From Lepiota brunneoincarnata (lineage: Eukaryota; Basidiomycota; Agaricomycetes; Agaricales; Agaricaceae), in contig JAEBUN010000019.1 of the NCBI GenBank assembly GCA_023014365.1, forward strand, positions 806,001-870,000: DNA of 64,000 bases. The letters are read 5' to 3'. Below are positions 26,140 to 37,040 of the stretch, piece after piece; the first letter of the stretch is position 1, and the number at the start of each line of letters is the position of its first letter. The notes under the pieces were generated by a model. It worked only from the letters and a program-made list of their open reading frames with translations. It had not been told where the DNA came from and ran no database searches. The position numbers and the translations under genes are program-made.

Positions 26140-29100
26140 CTAAGAGCTATCCGAGTATCTTGCTAGGTCATCGGAGGAAGGTTCCACGGACGTACGAAAT
26201 ACATCCCTCGAATCTTCAGCCTCCTCAGATCCATCGCTCTCATCTTCATTGCTATCATCAAGAGGCAGTGGGGGAGGGGTCGGCACCTTCCGCTTCCCCC
26301 TCGCCACTGGCTTCGTGATCTTGGATCTGGTCGGGCCTTGCGCTGCAAGCGCAGGAGCAACAACAGCAGTTGATAACGAGGTCGAAGCCCTTCCCATTCT
26401 GCCGTTGTTCCTCGTTAAAGTCTTTTTGTCCTCATTTTCGTGCTTCTCTCCCCGTTCAATTCGCGGTAATGCTCGGCACTTCGGCCGGTCAGCGGCCTTA
26501 GTTTTGGCCTGAACCCTGGGCTTGGGTTTCACCGGTGTAGGCGTAGTATTACCATCATCGGAATCCGACTCCGAATCCCTCGAGGCTCTATCACGAGAAA
26601 GACAAGACATGATATCCCATGAGCCTCATGCTAATGCAGCGCGATAGATATTAGGGTCCCTACCTTCTCACACGGTTTCGTTTCCGGTCCGCCGGTGTGA
26701 GGACCTCAGATCCAGGTGTATGTACTCGTCTAAATCAGGCATCAAATCGAGAACAAGACAAAGAACAGGCATCAGCCTCGTTTCCCCAAACGAAAGATGA
26801 TTATACGGACTTTGTGCCTTTCTTCTTCGGCGTCACGGATTTCGGCGTCGACGCCGTGATAGACGCGCTCGCACGCTGATTTCCTTTATCATCGAGGCTG
26901 TCCACAACAAATTGATAATGTCAGTCCAATGTCCGATCTAAATGAAAAAGAAGTTGTACCCAGGTGTCGCTGCCCTTGAAGCTGTTAAGGTGCCATCATT
27001 CTCTTCACTAGGGTCATCAAAGGGGTCATTTTTACCATCACCACTTGATGGTCCTGGCGAGGCTTTGTTATTCTTATCCACACTGCCTTGGGAGTAAGTA
27101 TCTAGCAAAGGCTGAAGGGCGATGCCGATTTACCTGAGCACTTCCTTTCGGACGGGTGACCATGACCCCATTTCTCCATCGCTATCCGGCGCATCCACAT
27201 TAATCGCCTCGTACAATCTTCGAATCTCATCATCATGGACATATTTACGCGGGTCAATAGCTGTCAGCTGCTTTGAGTAGATCTTGTTGAAACGTGTCTT
27301 GAAGCGTTCAAATGCCTTGGCTGTAGTTGCAACATCAAATGGACATTGCTAAAAACAGTTTCAGTGTCGCGGGCTCTTCGGCAATAGGAGCAAACGTAAA
27401 CAATATCGCTTACTGTTTGGTGGTTACTGAGCAGAAGATCGACCATATGGATCGTCCGATGGTCAAGGTCATCGGGCCAATACATCTGCTGGTTCAGTAG
27501 ATGACAAAATATTTTGAGGTCGGCGTCTTACCCGCCTGTATGAGCAAATGGAATAGCAAACAAGGTGAAACATTTACCGGAACGGTCAGAGTCATACATC
27601 GCAAGGAGGATGTGAATTGCGACATTTGCGTGGTTGTCCTGGATAGAAGCTATATCCACAGCTCTGAAAATGGCGGATGAGCCGTGACTAGCAAACCAAC
27701 GCTAGGAACCACCTACTCCAAACCGAACTGTGGGTCAGTCCATGCGAGCAACATCTCGCCGAATTTCTCCGGTGTTACCATTGTCTGATCCTCTTCCAGA
27801 GACTCGTTCATACGAGTTATTGTGTCAAACGCGGTCATAAATACCTGTGAAGACTCCATATTTAGTTTTTTTCTAATGAACTCGAGCCCCTGTGGTGCGT
27901 ACCGATTGCAACTTAGTTTTATTCCTGGGGTGGGCCACACTATAACGAGTAAAAAAGTATGAAAGGCACTGTCTAGCCTCTTGATTGCCCGCTGTGTCTG
28001 GAGCGACATAGGCAACAAGAAGGCATAGGAGCATCTATCGCATGCAGTGATTGAGAATACATTTGCACGGTGAGATACTAGGTAAGTACCTTGGGATCGT
28101 TTATGATACCTAGCAGTAGAAGTTTTGAGAATCCGATACACAGAACTGCTAGGATCTCAGAGCTTGGTTCGTCCTTGCCAAGCTCATTCTCCATGATGCC
28201 CAGGAGGAAAGCTACAAGCTTAGTATCCTTAAACAAGTCCTAACATCAAAAAGTGTACAAGTGACATAGTCCCTCCGAGCTCACCATTTCTCCCGACCTT
28301 CCAAAAAACTCCTTCTCGTGCATCAGCAGCAAGTCGAAGATGACTCGCAGGACGATGACACGGATAAAAGTCGGTGCTCGCATGCATTCATTGGAAAAGA
28401 GCTGGAAAGAGCCCAACGCCATTTTCTAAGCCAAGTAGATGCAGCTTTCACGGGTAACGCAAAGACGGGACGGGGGGGAGTACCTTGGAAATGAGTGAGC
28501 ATAGACCTAATCCTGTAAGCGCCTTTTCTCTCAGCATTATCCCCCGCCTCTGTGCAGATGGAATTATAAGATCGTCAAGAATTCCCTGCAATGTTGAATT
28601 ATCTTCGAACGGCTATACGATGAATGAGCGTGTGAGTCCGGGAAGTTGAAGCAAAGAGCCGCATACGCCGTTAACGCGTTCCAGAACCGAGTTGCATATT
28701 ATCAGGCAACGAATATCATTGATGTCAGCCATCTCGCGCTCCTCTCTGCTCATCAAGGCCCGATCTTTCGATTTCTTGAACGAACGCTCCCTCCGAATAG
28801 TTGATTGCGATGCATCCGAAAATGACTTGTCTTGAGTGCCCTGCAACGAGCTGTCGTTCAGCAAAGATATCTCATCCAAGACAAACGTACCATCTCCATA
28901 ACCTCTTCCTCCTCCCCTTCTCGAAGGTCAATGACAATTTCGACAATGACCCGAATAAATTCCTGTTCCGAAGGTAACATGGCCCTCATCACATCCATGC
29001 ATGGGTCGACAAGATCGAGCGGGAGAGCGGGGTGTGTCAACACATCCTCTGTGGGCGTGCGTCAGTAAGCATGATAGCTCAAAGAATTGAAGATACACTT

Positions 29101-30784
29101 GCTAACGACAGAAAACGCCTTCCGTCGCCCAATTTCATCTCCATAGTCGAGTTCAGCCGCTATACAAAGTATTGATGACAGAATTGAGGCGATTTTATGC
29201 AACTGATCCAGAGCTTCTGTCGAGTCTTCTTCCTGATGTAGCATTTCTGCCGTCTCAACGACTTGCAATGCTTCGAGAAGCCTGTTGTATAGAGACTGAA
29301 TATAGAACGCGAATGCTGTCACCATCGGAAGCCCAACTTCTTCGACTCGTTTCATGCCTGCTATGCCTTGACAGTGACCGATGAATATGCGCGCCAGCGT
29401 GGCCGATTCTGGTGTCAGTTCGACCCAATAAGCGTCTGTAACATTTCCTTTGAGCATATAGACTTTCTCGATATGTATATACTTCTCACCAGAAAAGCTG
29501 AATGCTTCGAGGAGCTCTGGTTTGAGGACGAAGATCGCATTCACCGCATCCAGAGCTATCTCCTGGCCTCCGACGACATCGAATAGCTCCAAAAATCGGA
29601 TGAATGCTTTCATTACACCGCCATCGTCGCCTTCCCACTTAGCCTCTTCCTGACTAGGTCCTTCCGCCAGCATAATTTCGTACCACTTCACAATCAGCTT
29701 GCTCACAGCCGCGCGAACAGAAGCCTCTCTGTCTCCTAGACCATCCTTGATTACTTTCTCCCGCTGAACAAGATTCAGCGATCTGGGGTCGCTGAGTTTC
29801 GAATACAAGACTCCCGAATACAGTAGCTTTCTTGTAAGGGGGTCAGTATCACGAGAACAGCTGAGTAGTATGTCGACGGTAGCTCGGTTAAGAGGCAAGT
29901 TGACCAAAGCCGCACGGCGGACCTCACTGAACAGAATGTTAATTGAATGTCTGGGGTTGATGGAATGAAAACTCACGGTTCATCATCGTAGACTAGCGAT
30001 TCCATCAGTAGCTCTAGAATGCTCTTTTCTTCTACGTCGGTAGGATCTTCCACGCTACTCAGCCTTGCAAGTGCAACGACAGACTGAGCGCGGATAGATG
30101 CCTCTTTATCAGATAATCTCTCTATCAGGCTTTCTCGGAGTGATTCATAGATATCCATACTGGGTACGGTCAAGAACATATTGAAAGGAAGTAAGCATGA
30201 TACACTCACTCAAGTTGACCAAGCCAAAGTATCATTTCTGAAACTATAAAGACGGAACGGTACCTCACATTCTTGTCTTTAGCCAAAAACCCCCGCAGGA
30301 CCCAGGCAAGAAGACGGGAAACAAATCTCGATACGAATGTGTCCTCTTCCTCATCTTCGTCCTCTGCACCTTTGTTCTCAGCATATTTCCCGGTTGATAT
30401 TGACGAGTCCGCTTTTTCTGCCCTCACTACACACTCATTTAGTTATTGCAACGGCAGCAAACCGAAATCGAACGAGCCTTTTTCATTGACATACTTGACA
30501 TACGAACCAATGAATCTAACAATACGGTCCGCCGACGCTATTCCCTTCTTGACCGTAAGCACCCGTGATACCATATCCAAAAACATATTCTGAAACGCAT
30601 CCTCTCCGACAAGCCTCACGGTAGACTTGCTCGTTGACTCGATATGGCCAGCAGCCCGGACCTGGATCTTGTAGAGGCTGACACAGTTCTTCTTGTGATT
30701 TGCAAGGGATGTTTGAACCTGGTTGAATATATTTGAGAGTGCATCATGGAGGGCATCGAGCGCAAAGGCAACTTTGGGCACCAT
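26140..30784 (-). CDS. YCG1: Condensin complex non-SMC subunit CAP-G (Ycg1/Cnd3)
   Basis: HEAT-repeat subunit of condensin that binds the kleisin and DNA during mitotic chromosome compaction. It starts MVPKVAFALDALHDALSNIF and continues NQVQTSLANHKKNCVSLYKI, typical of Cnd3. The HEAT core is unmistakable: FVSRLLAWVLRGFLAKDKNV, ERLSDKEASIRAQSVVALAR and DPLTRKLLYSGVLYSKLSDP. The C-terminal Cnd3 domain has LREKALTGLGLCSLISK and LVAYVAPDTAGNQEARQCLS. The tail is charged and disordered, passing through PKKKGTK, an intron with donor near 26812, RKRNRVRRASRDSESDSDDG, and ending DLARYSDSS. Many introns are present. In-frame stops seen at 26801 and elsewhere fall inside introns. It diverges from DAM1 across 85 bp. 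About 1,100 aa, normal for the family. Confidence 0.9.
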
Positions 30785-30869
30785 GTTGAGGGCGCGCAGA
30801 GAGTGAGGGAGTATTCTGTTGATCAGATGGGGACGCGTCAAAACGCGTCATTGAATCACGTGGTCCACC
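30785..30869. promoter_or_regulatory. Bidirectional promoter with two MCB boxes
   Basis: The 85 bp between the CAP-G and Dam1 start codons holds two copies of ACGCGT, at 30833-30838 and 30843-30848. They are 10 bp apart, about one helical turn. ACGCGT is the Mlu I cell-cycle box bound by MBF (Mbp1-Swi6 type) in fungi. Both flanking genes are mitotic. A TCACGTGG E-box-like site lies at about 30857. Confidence 0.55.
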
Positions 30870-32002
30870 ATGCCTCCTTCACAAACTCCTCATCGTACTC
30901 CCCTCAAGCGCGTCTCCCAGGGTTCCTTGCTCAGACTTTCTCGTTCAGGTGCATATCCAGATGCGCCGCATGGCCTGGGATTTCTGGAACCAGCACTTGC
31001 AGAATTCGTTGACGAGACAGAGGCATTACAGACAAATCTGGAGGGCCTGGCACATCTGAGTGAATCACTGGCTACTTTTAACGAGTCATTCGCCAGCTGG
31101 CTGTATATTATGAACATGAATGCTCTGACAACGGATTGGCCCCAGGCTCGTCCATCCTTATCTCTCTCGGACTCAGTAAAATGACCCGGATCGACAGGCA
31201 CCCACGCCCAACTCTTTCGCTCTTGCTAAACGGAGAGCTGGTACGATCTAGTCGTGTAGCTCAATATCCTGGAATGACAAGTACTGTAGAGGAGAAAACT
31301 GTAGCTGCCGCTGAAGCTCTCAGAAAACAAGCGGAAGAAGCCGCCGCTGCACGCGAAGCCGAGCTAGACAGGACTGCCATGGCCGAGGTGATAGAAGCCG
31401 ATATGACCACTATCGGCGACACGACAAGCACATCAGCCTTATCTGGACCTAACAAATCCGGCTCTGGGATACCAAAGAAAAAAGTGTTGAAGCCAAAGAT
31501 GACGGCGAAGGAACGAAGGGAGCGTGATGTAAGACTATCTACAATGCCCACAATCTCGCCTACTTACATGCGCCTACCAGATGGAAATCGAGAGGATAAT
31601 TTCAGCTCTTCCATTAGAATTTCGTGGCAGTGAACCAGTATGTTATGGGCTGTCTCCCTTGCCCAAATGTTGGTTTACAAGCGTGATCAGACCCTACGAA
31701 AGCATATGGAAATCGTTATAGATGGTATCATGAAAGCTTCCAATCAAACAGTCAAACGTACGCATGCTCTTTCGCTCCCGTTTCTCCACGTTGATACTCG
31801 CACTCAGTGCCCGATCTGATCAAAACACCCGACTTGAACCAGGCAAGAGTTAACAAATGTCTTGTCGCCTTAGTCAACCGCAAAGTAGTGCAAAAGGACA
31901 ACAGCACGGTGAGCCCGCACCATCAATTTCGCTTTTCTACCCTCTTACTATAGACACTAAACTCAGGGCACTGTACTTTATTGCTGGAGAGGATTACCCT
32001 GA
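30870..32002 (+). CDS. DAM1: DASH complex subunit Dam1 with C-terminal extension
   Basis: Outer kinetochore DASH/Dam1 ring subunit that couples kinetochores to microtubules. Seven exons: 30870-31145, 31198-31240, 31290-31528, 31581-31637, 31682-31757, 31808-31908 and 31967-32002. They sum to 828 nt (275 aa) in consistent phase. The family core is GLGFLEPALAEFVDETEALQ, then LATFNESFASWLYIMNMNAL and DWPQAPTPNSFALAKRRAEE. A coiled coil rich in Ala/Glu and a basic patch IPKKKVLKPKMTAKERRERD follow. The last 90 residues (ISALPLEFRGSEP, then PDLNQARVNKCLVALVNRKV, ending GTVLYCWRGLP) look like a small winged-helix fold. Intron 1 must be GC-AG (CAG/GCTCGT) to give DWPQ-APT. The Dam1 core is certain; that the extension belongs to the same transcript follows from frame continuity. 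Confidence 0.85.
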
Positions 32003-35000
32003 TATACCTATCGCATCCGAACCCCAACCATGGCTTCGCACAGCGGTGGAGACGCCAATGTATTTCATCTCGTTGTATCCCTAGCCTCCAACAATGTGGC
32101 ATTCTTCGTTCTACGCCCACCTCATACTGATTCCGCAGCGACCTTTGCCGCCGCTTTGATCAACAAGTAGAATGGAGACACTGCAAAACATACTCAATGA
32201 CTACCGCATAACCGAGTTCCAAGAAAGAATCAACGTACACACACCAGTCACCCATACCATGGTTCTATACAACCCCGACAGATCAGCTCAACGCCCGGTT
32301 TAACCCGAAAGCGTAGCCAACTCACCGAATCGCCCCATGTGCCTGAGTTCTCTGGTTGATATAAACTACATTATACAAGAAACGCGAAGTCAGGCTACGA
32401 TATAGGTTCAGCATCCATATCTCCCAGAGCACCGGACGAAGACACGTACTAGAATATGGCAGCGAGATTGACGATTCTATTCTCCAGCTTGGCATAGTTC
32501 GCGACGATAACCGCAACACACCAGAACGGTAAGTTCTCTAACCCGTTCTACCCGCATAACAAATGCATCAGTCCCGAAAACGAAGACAATATTTTGATGG
32601 GATCGGACTCACAGTGTGGGCATCATTCATCCTATTTACTTTCGAAACAAGCTCAGGATCGACCTTCTTCTCGTTCAACCTGGTGAGGTTCTGCCGGACG
32701 CGTACGCTATTGAAACAGTCATGTTAGTAGGCAAACCATCCGAGGCTGGACTTGAGACTGACTTGTCAAATCCAACAGTTCTCCGAATGATCGCGGACTA
32801 TCCCGACAGACGCGTTCAACCCATTCCGCCCAACACACCTTTAACTCGTGCTCACCTTCTGAAACGCCGGGTGATAAGTCAACCACCACATCACAGGAAT
32901 GCTATAAAGCGAATAATTTCTGTCCAGGAATGACATGCTGGCCAGATTTGTGCAACGAGAGTAAGAACAAGAATGAGGGCTGAGGCCTCTGCCCGAGAGC
33001 TCCCTTTTGATCAGCTGTGTGATTGGTTGCTCTTTCTGTTTCCCACACCCTGATGATTCGGTGATCTTTGTCCCCGATGGCCGATCAGGGTCTGACGTTC
33101 AGGGACGTCGTCAACACGCTCAAGACTGACAGAGTATAACATTGTTAATACAAAATCTAAGCCGCGTCTCGTATGGCGCCTTTCTGATTGTAACACTCGC
33201 TGGGAAGAAACTCACGGTGTAGGACCCAAAAACTACCACGCTCTCAATGCATTCCCATCGCCAGCACCCTCGCTGACTTGAACAACAACGTTATCGGGAT
33301 CGCTGGACAGTCCTCAGTATATGGATCCCCCGAACAACCACTGACCATAAACTCACAAACGGATATAAAGAATATCAACGTCCTGCCAGCGGGGAGAATA
33401 TAGTACCCGGCAGCGATGGATCCCACAATGCTCGGACTCACCTAAATCCACCCCCACCCACGGTTTCGTGGTTCACATATACATGATTATACACAACACG
33501 AGTAACAACGCTTGGGAGATATCAATGCCAGAACGTCCCTGTGTATCACCAAAGGAAAAACCGCACTCACTATCCAAGCGCCATCCTATTCATAAACGTG
33601 TTGTCGAGTCCGGCAAGGTGTCCTGCAAACTTTTACAGATACCCCATCAGCAGTGAGCTTGCCCGCTATGAAATCCAGTGCCTACAACCGCAGACACCCA
33701 GAGAGGGAACGCCTCGATTCCGTTCTACCAAAGAGGAAAGTGAGCTTTCCCAAAGTTTAGCACAACAGGGTGTAGTCCCCACCTGGTGCGCCCCTTCCAT
33801 TCTTTCTATGCGAGCGGCTAGTTTGGGTGGGATATTCCTGTTCGCTGAGACCCTGGACTTATTGGACCGCGGTTGAACGCTAACGCAGATGATCATAGCA
33901 TAGGTGTCTCGTAATCTCCGGGATTGAAGGTGTGCACGTACTTGTCATATCCAATAGTACTCTGAATAGTTAGAAACTGGCATAGCATACACTTTCAGAA
34001 ACCCCACGAATACCACTTAATTGGACAAGCTGCGCACCCTCCATGTGGCAGGATAAAAGCCGACAAACCAGACCACTGGAATAGAATACAAGGACAGTGA
34101 GGGGCTGGGACCAAATAACATCGTTGCTTTGCTGAATCAGATTACTGGGAAAGAGGACCGGAGTGAGCTCACGAACTGAGGACGTGCGAATATAAGGATC
34201 TCTCAGTCGCCATTATCTAATGATTATCGTGTATTCTCTCATGAGATGGATTATTTATGGGACCTCGTGCGAGCGAAGCGTCGAGGATATTTCATTAAAC
34301 GAGAAATACTGACCAAACTCATACCTTTGATTGACATACGAGGCCCACAATACAGCCACACCTCCCGCGGTTGTGTCTTCACATTCCCAAATTCAGATCG
34401 AGCAGAGTATTGCCACACATGGAGGTACGTGCGTTAGCGGACGTCCGTCTCACCAAGGGACAGGTCCGTAAGCCCAGGGCCAAAGAATCAGTGATAAAGA
34501 CGGGGAACGTCCATGAGATTCTGAACAGGGGTGTCTCCGTTATCCGAGTCACTAGCACTGGCCTTGTGACTATGAGTCTAACACGGCCATCAGCGGGCGA
34601 CAAGAAATGGTCAAGTGGTTAAGCCTGTAGGGCCTGGCGCGCGTCAAAATACGGGTATAGAGATCCCACGAACATAAATAGGGAATTAGAATAATGATGC
34701 TGGCGGCAGCTTGATTAGCCTGGATCAAGTCCCATGATTAGTGGCCGACCCTGTACTAATGTATCGGACTGGATAAGAAATGGTTAGCTCTGTTTGCTGA
34801 AATTTCAAATAGCTTTAAGTTTCATCAGAAGCACAGGGTCGAATTCAGCTTCTAGCGGTCGAAAGGAGTTAACGATAGCTCCTAAATATATTCGTTGATG
34901 AGATGAATTCTGATGAAATTCAATACCACGGCCTCACGGACTCCGGTGGACAAACATCACAAACCCACCGCTTTTGGTGTAGATACACTGCGCCTACCGA

Positions 35001-35400
35001 GCAAATTCGCCACGGGGAGGATTACTCCTATGTAGTATCAGCAGCGCCTTCTTAAGGCGGTGGAAGCGCTAGCAAGTAGCACTCGTGCCTTAAAAACGAA
35101 TATAAATACAATCCCCCGATACGCTGCAGGAAAGTGTGGTTCTGGTGCACCTTAACTTTGGCCTGCGAAAGAGTAATCCACCGGAGGTAGCGCAAACCCA
35201 TGCATGCTCTATTCGAACCTCTATAGCGGCCTCCTTTCGTAGCAGCCGCCTCTTTTAAGTTCACTTCTGGAGTGAAACCGCACACAACTGTTTTCGTGCG
35301 GTCCTATGAGCTCTTGCCTGTCCTAGCCTAGAGTTGTGGTTACAGTGCTCAGCTTGAACGGGGTCATAAACCAAGAACAAAAAAAAAACAGAGACATGCA
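32003..35400. other. Unresolved region, no confident gene
   Basis: Exon-like pieces occur on the plus strand, for example ISQSTGRRHVLEYGSEIDDS near 32420-32490 with a good GTAAGT donor at 32529, and VLRMIADYPDRRVQPIPPNT near 32780-32840. I could not join them into one frame or recognise a family. At 33540-33876 both strands are open for over 70 codons. It could hold a small intron-rich gene or relics. From 34.0 to 35.4 kb I see nothing. Confidence 0.35.
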
Positions 35401-35406
35401 TATAAG
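35401..35406 (+). promoter_or_regulatory. TATA box of LysM gene 1
   Basis: TATAAG in TGCATATAAGCGG, 50 bp before the ATG, just after an A9 run. The arrangement is repeated at the second LysM gene. Confidence 0.55.
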
Positions 35407-35450
35407 CGGGCTCTCGCAACACCATTAACCCAACTCCACCTGTAGCGACA

Positions 35451-35860
35451 ATGTTCTCTCAAGTACTTATCGTGATTGTCTTCGCCGTTGCTGGTGAAAC
35501 CCTCATTCATCGAGAGAGAGAGAAGCAATCCACTTACTTTGTTATTCCCCTTCAGCCTCTGTCCAAGGCCTCCCTCAGGACGACGGGGCTTGCCAGCAAA
35601 CTCACACGGTTATGGACGGCGACAATTGCTTCGATCTTGGTACGCAATTCGGAGTTTCTGCGTGAGTGCTTGCACATCCGCCGAGAGACCCGCCCTCATC
35701 GTGGGCACCTCCTAGGGACGCGATCATCCAGGCCAATCCCGGCGTCGCCCCGGATTGCACCAACTTGCAAGTTGGTCAGGTATGAATAAGTTATTATTGG
35801 TGCTCACACTTGCTTACTCGCGAGTAAATGCAGCCCCTCTGTATTCCAAATGCGTTTTGA
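35451..35860 (+). CDS. Small secreted single-LysM protein
   Basis: Secreted chitin-binding type protein of 79 aa. Four exons: 35451-35493, 35556-35661, 35716-35779 and 35834-35860 (240 nt, phases consistent). The signal peptide is MFSQVLIVIVFAVAASVQG. The single LysM domain shows THTVMDGDNCFDLGTQFGVS, DAIIQANPGVAPDCTNLQVG and PLCIPNAF. Four Cys flank and staple the motif, as in fungal LysM effectors. Apart from the signal peptide the protein is almost only LysM. In plant-associated fungi such proteins can sequester chitin fragments or coat hyphae; that role is inferred from the family. It shares signal peptide, intron positions, intron phases and TATA context with the next gene, so the two are tandem duplicates. 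Confidence 0.85.
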
Positions 35861-36962
35861 GACAGCGGTTTGCCAGACGGCGAGTCCGCAGAGAGCGGGT
35901 GGGACTGAACTAGGATTTAGAAGGAAAGGTGTCCAAGAATCCCCCTGTATAGTGAAAGTGTCCAAATATATTGTGTTGTTCCCTACCTGAGCGGATAAGT
36001 CATCGCACGGGCCGGGGCTACCTGGCTCCTGGCCACAGACCAGATGCAGGTTAAGTGTTTAAGCCATAGCTTATGGACAGTCCGGCTGGTCTGAAAGCCT
36101 CCCTCTCAACCCCTGGAAAAGGATGAGGGGTTGTGCAGGCTCGGAGGTGACCGGTCCAGACTCTATTGAGCCATGGTGCGGCAGGACCAAGTAATACCAC
36201 TCCGGATTAGCCTGGGCGGACCCGGTCCGTCGACTGAGAGTAGTGCTCGAAACATGCTGAAACGGACGGACGGAGGAGTCTTCTAGTCATCTAGTAGTCG
36301 GTAAAGGGCGCTAAACACGTTCGATAAACCGTGATACGATGGATTCCAACGCCACAGTACCACCCGGGTTCACGGAATGGGCGAATCACCCCTGCTATTA
36401 CCGTATCTAGCGCAGGTACAATGCGTTAGGGTCGCTCTATGAATATGTGCAACATTAGTACAAGTGGAAGAGACACTAGCATTTGTAGAATGTCAGGAAC
36501 GTTACAAGGCCGCAGGTGCATCATGCGGTTCTGGCGCCGGGGCTCAAGCTTGTTTTGATTCATGTCATATCCAGTGACGCCATTGCTCTACAGCAGCTGT
36601 TTCCTGTTCCACCAGGATATTCGTCGAGGCAAACTAGAACCAGCGCACGATGTAGGTTTTCTCCGTGACACTACGAAGCAGCGACTATTGCTTATTGTGA
36701 AGGTCGTCGCCGGGACAAACATGGAATCGGCACGCCACGTGGATTTTCTGCGCGGTACTTCAAGTGCCAGTTCCTGTCTCTCCTAGATTGCGAAACTCTG
36801 AAGACCGGACACCCGAAATTTAGGCTGTGGAGTAGAATATCCACTTGAGACACCCTAGTTCTGAACGGACGTCAACTTGTAGCGATTCTAGAGGTGGGGC
36901 GGCGATGTCTAGCTCGACACAAGCTCAGAGCCCGCGGACAAAAAAAAAACCAGAAATGTGCA
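35861..36962. other. Spacer between the tandem LysM genes
   Basis: About 1.1 kb without a recognisable gene. A 74-codon plus frame at 36562-36786 has no motif. The last 70 bp, with an A9 run and a TATA box, match the promoter of the first LysM gene. Confidence 0.45.
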
Positions 36963-36968
36963 TATAAG
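36963..36968 (+). promoter_or_regulatory. TATA box of LysM gene 2
   Basis: TATAAG in TGCATATAAGCAG, 78 bp before the ATG, again just after an A9 run. The core matches the first LysM gene. Confidence 0.55.
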
Positions 36969-37040
36969 CAGCTCGTCCTGGGGACATTGGTCTCCATTGC
37001 CTAACTCAAGCAACAATCCAAACAACCCAACTTCAGCAAT

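Noticed and set aside
26801..26803. Stop codon that would end CAP-G early at GTKSV
   Set aside because: A donor just before it (AAA/GTCCGT) and an acceptor ...TTTAG restore the frame into the charged tail ending at 26140, which fits condensin G proteins better.
26697..26879. Plus-strand open frame inside CAP-G
   Set aside because: Antisense shadow of the Lys/Ser-rich CAP-G tail; the minus strand has the better codon logic and splice sites.
30443..30841. CAP-G start at 30841
   Set aside because: That codon is TTG; the first in-frame ATG is 30784 and gives a family-like N-terminus.
34600..34680. tRNA-like segment with TGGTCAAGTGGTTAAG
   Set aside because: Resembles an A-box/D-loop, but no B-box or acceptor stem follows.
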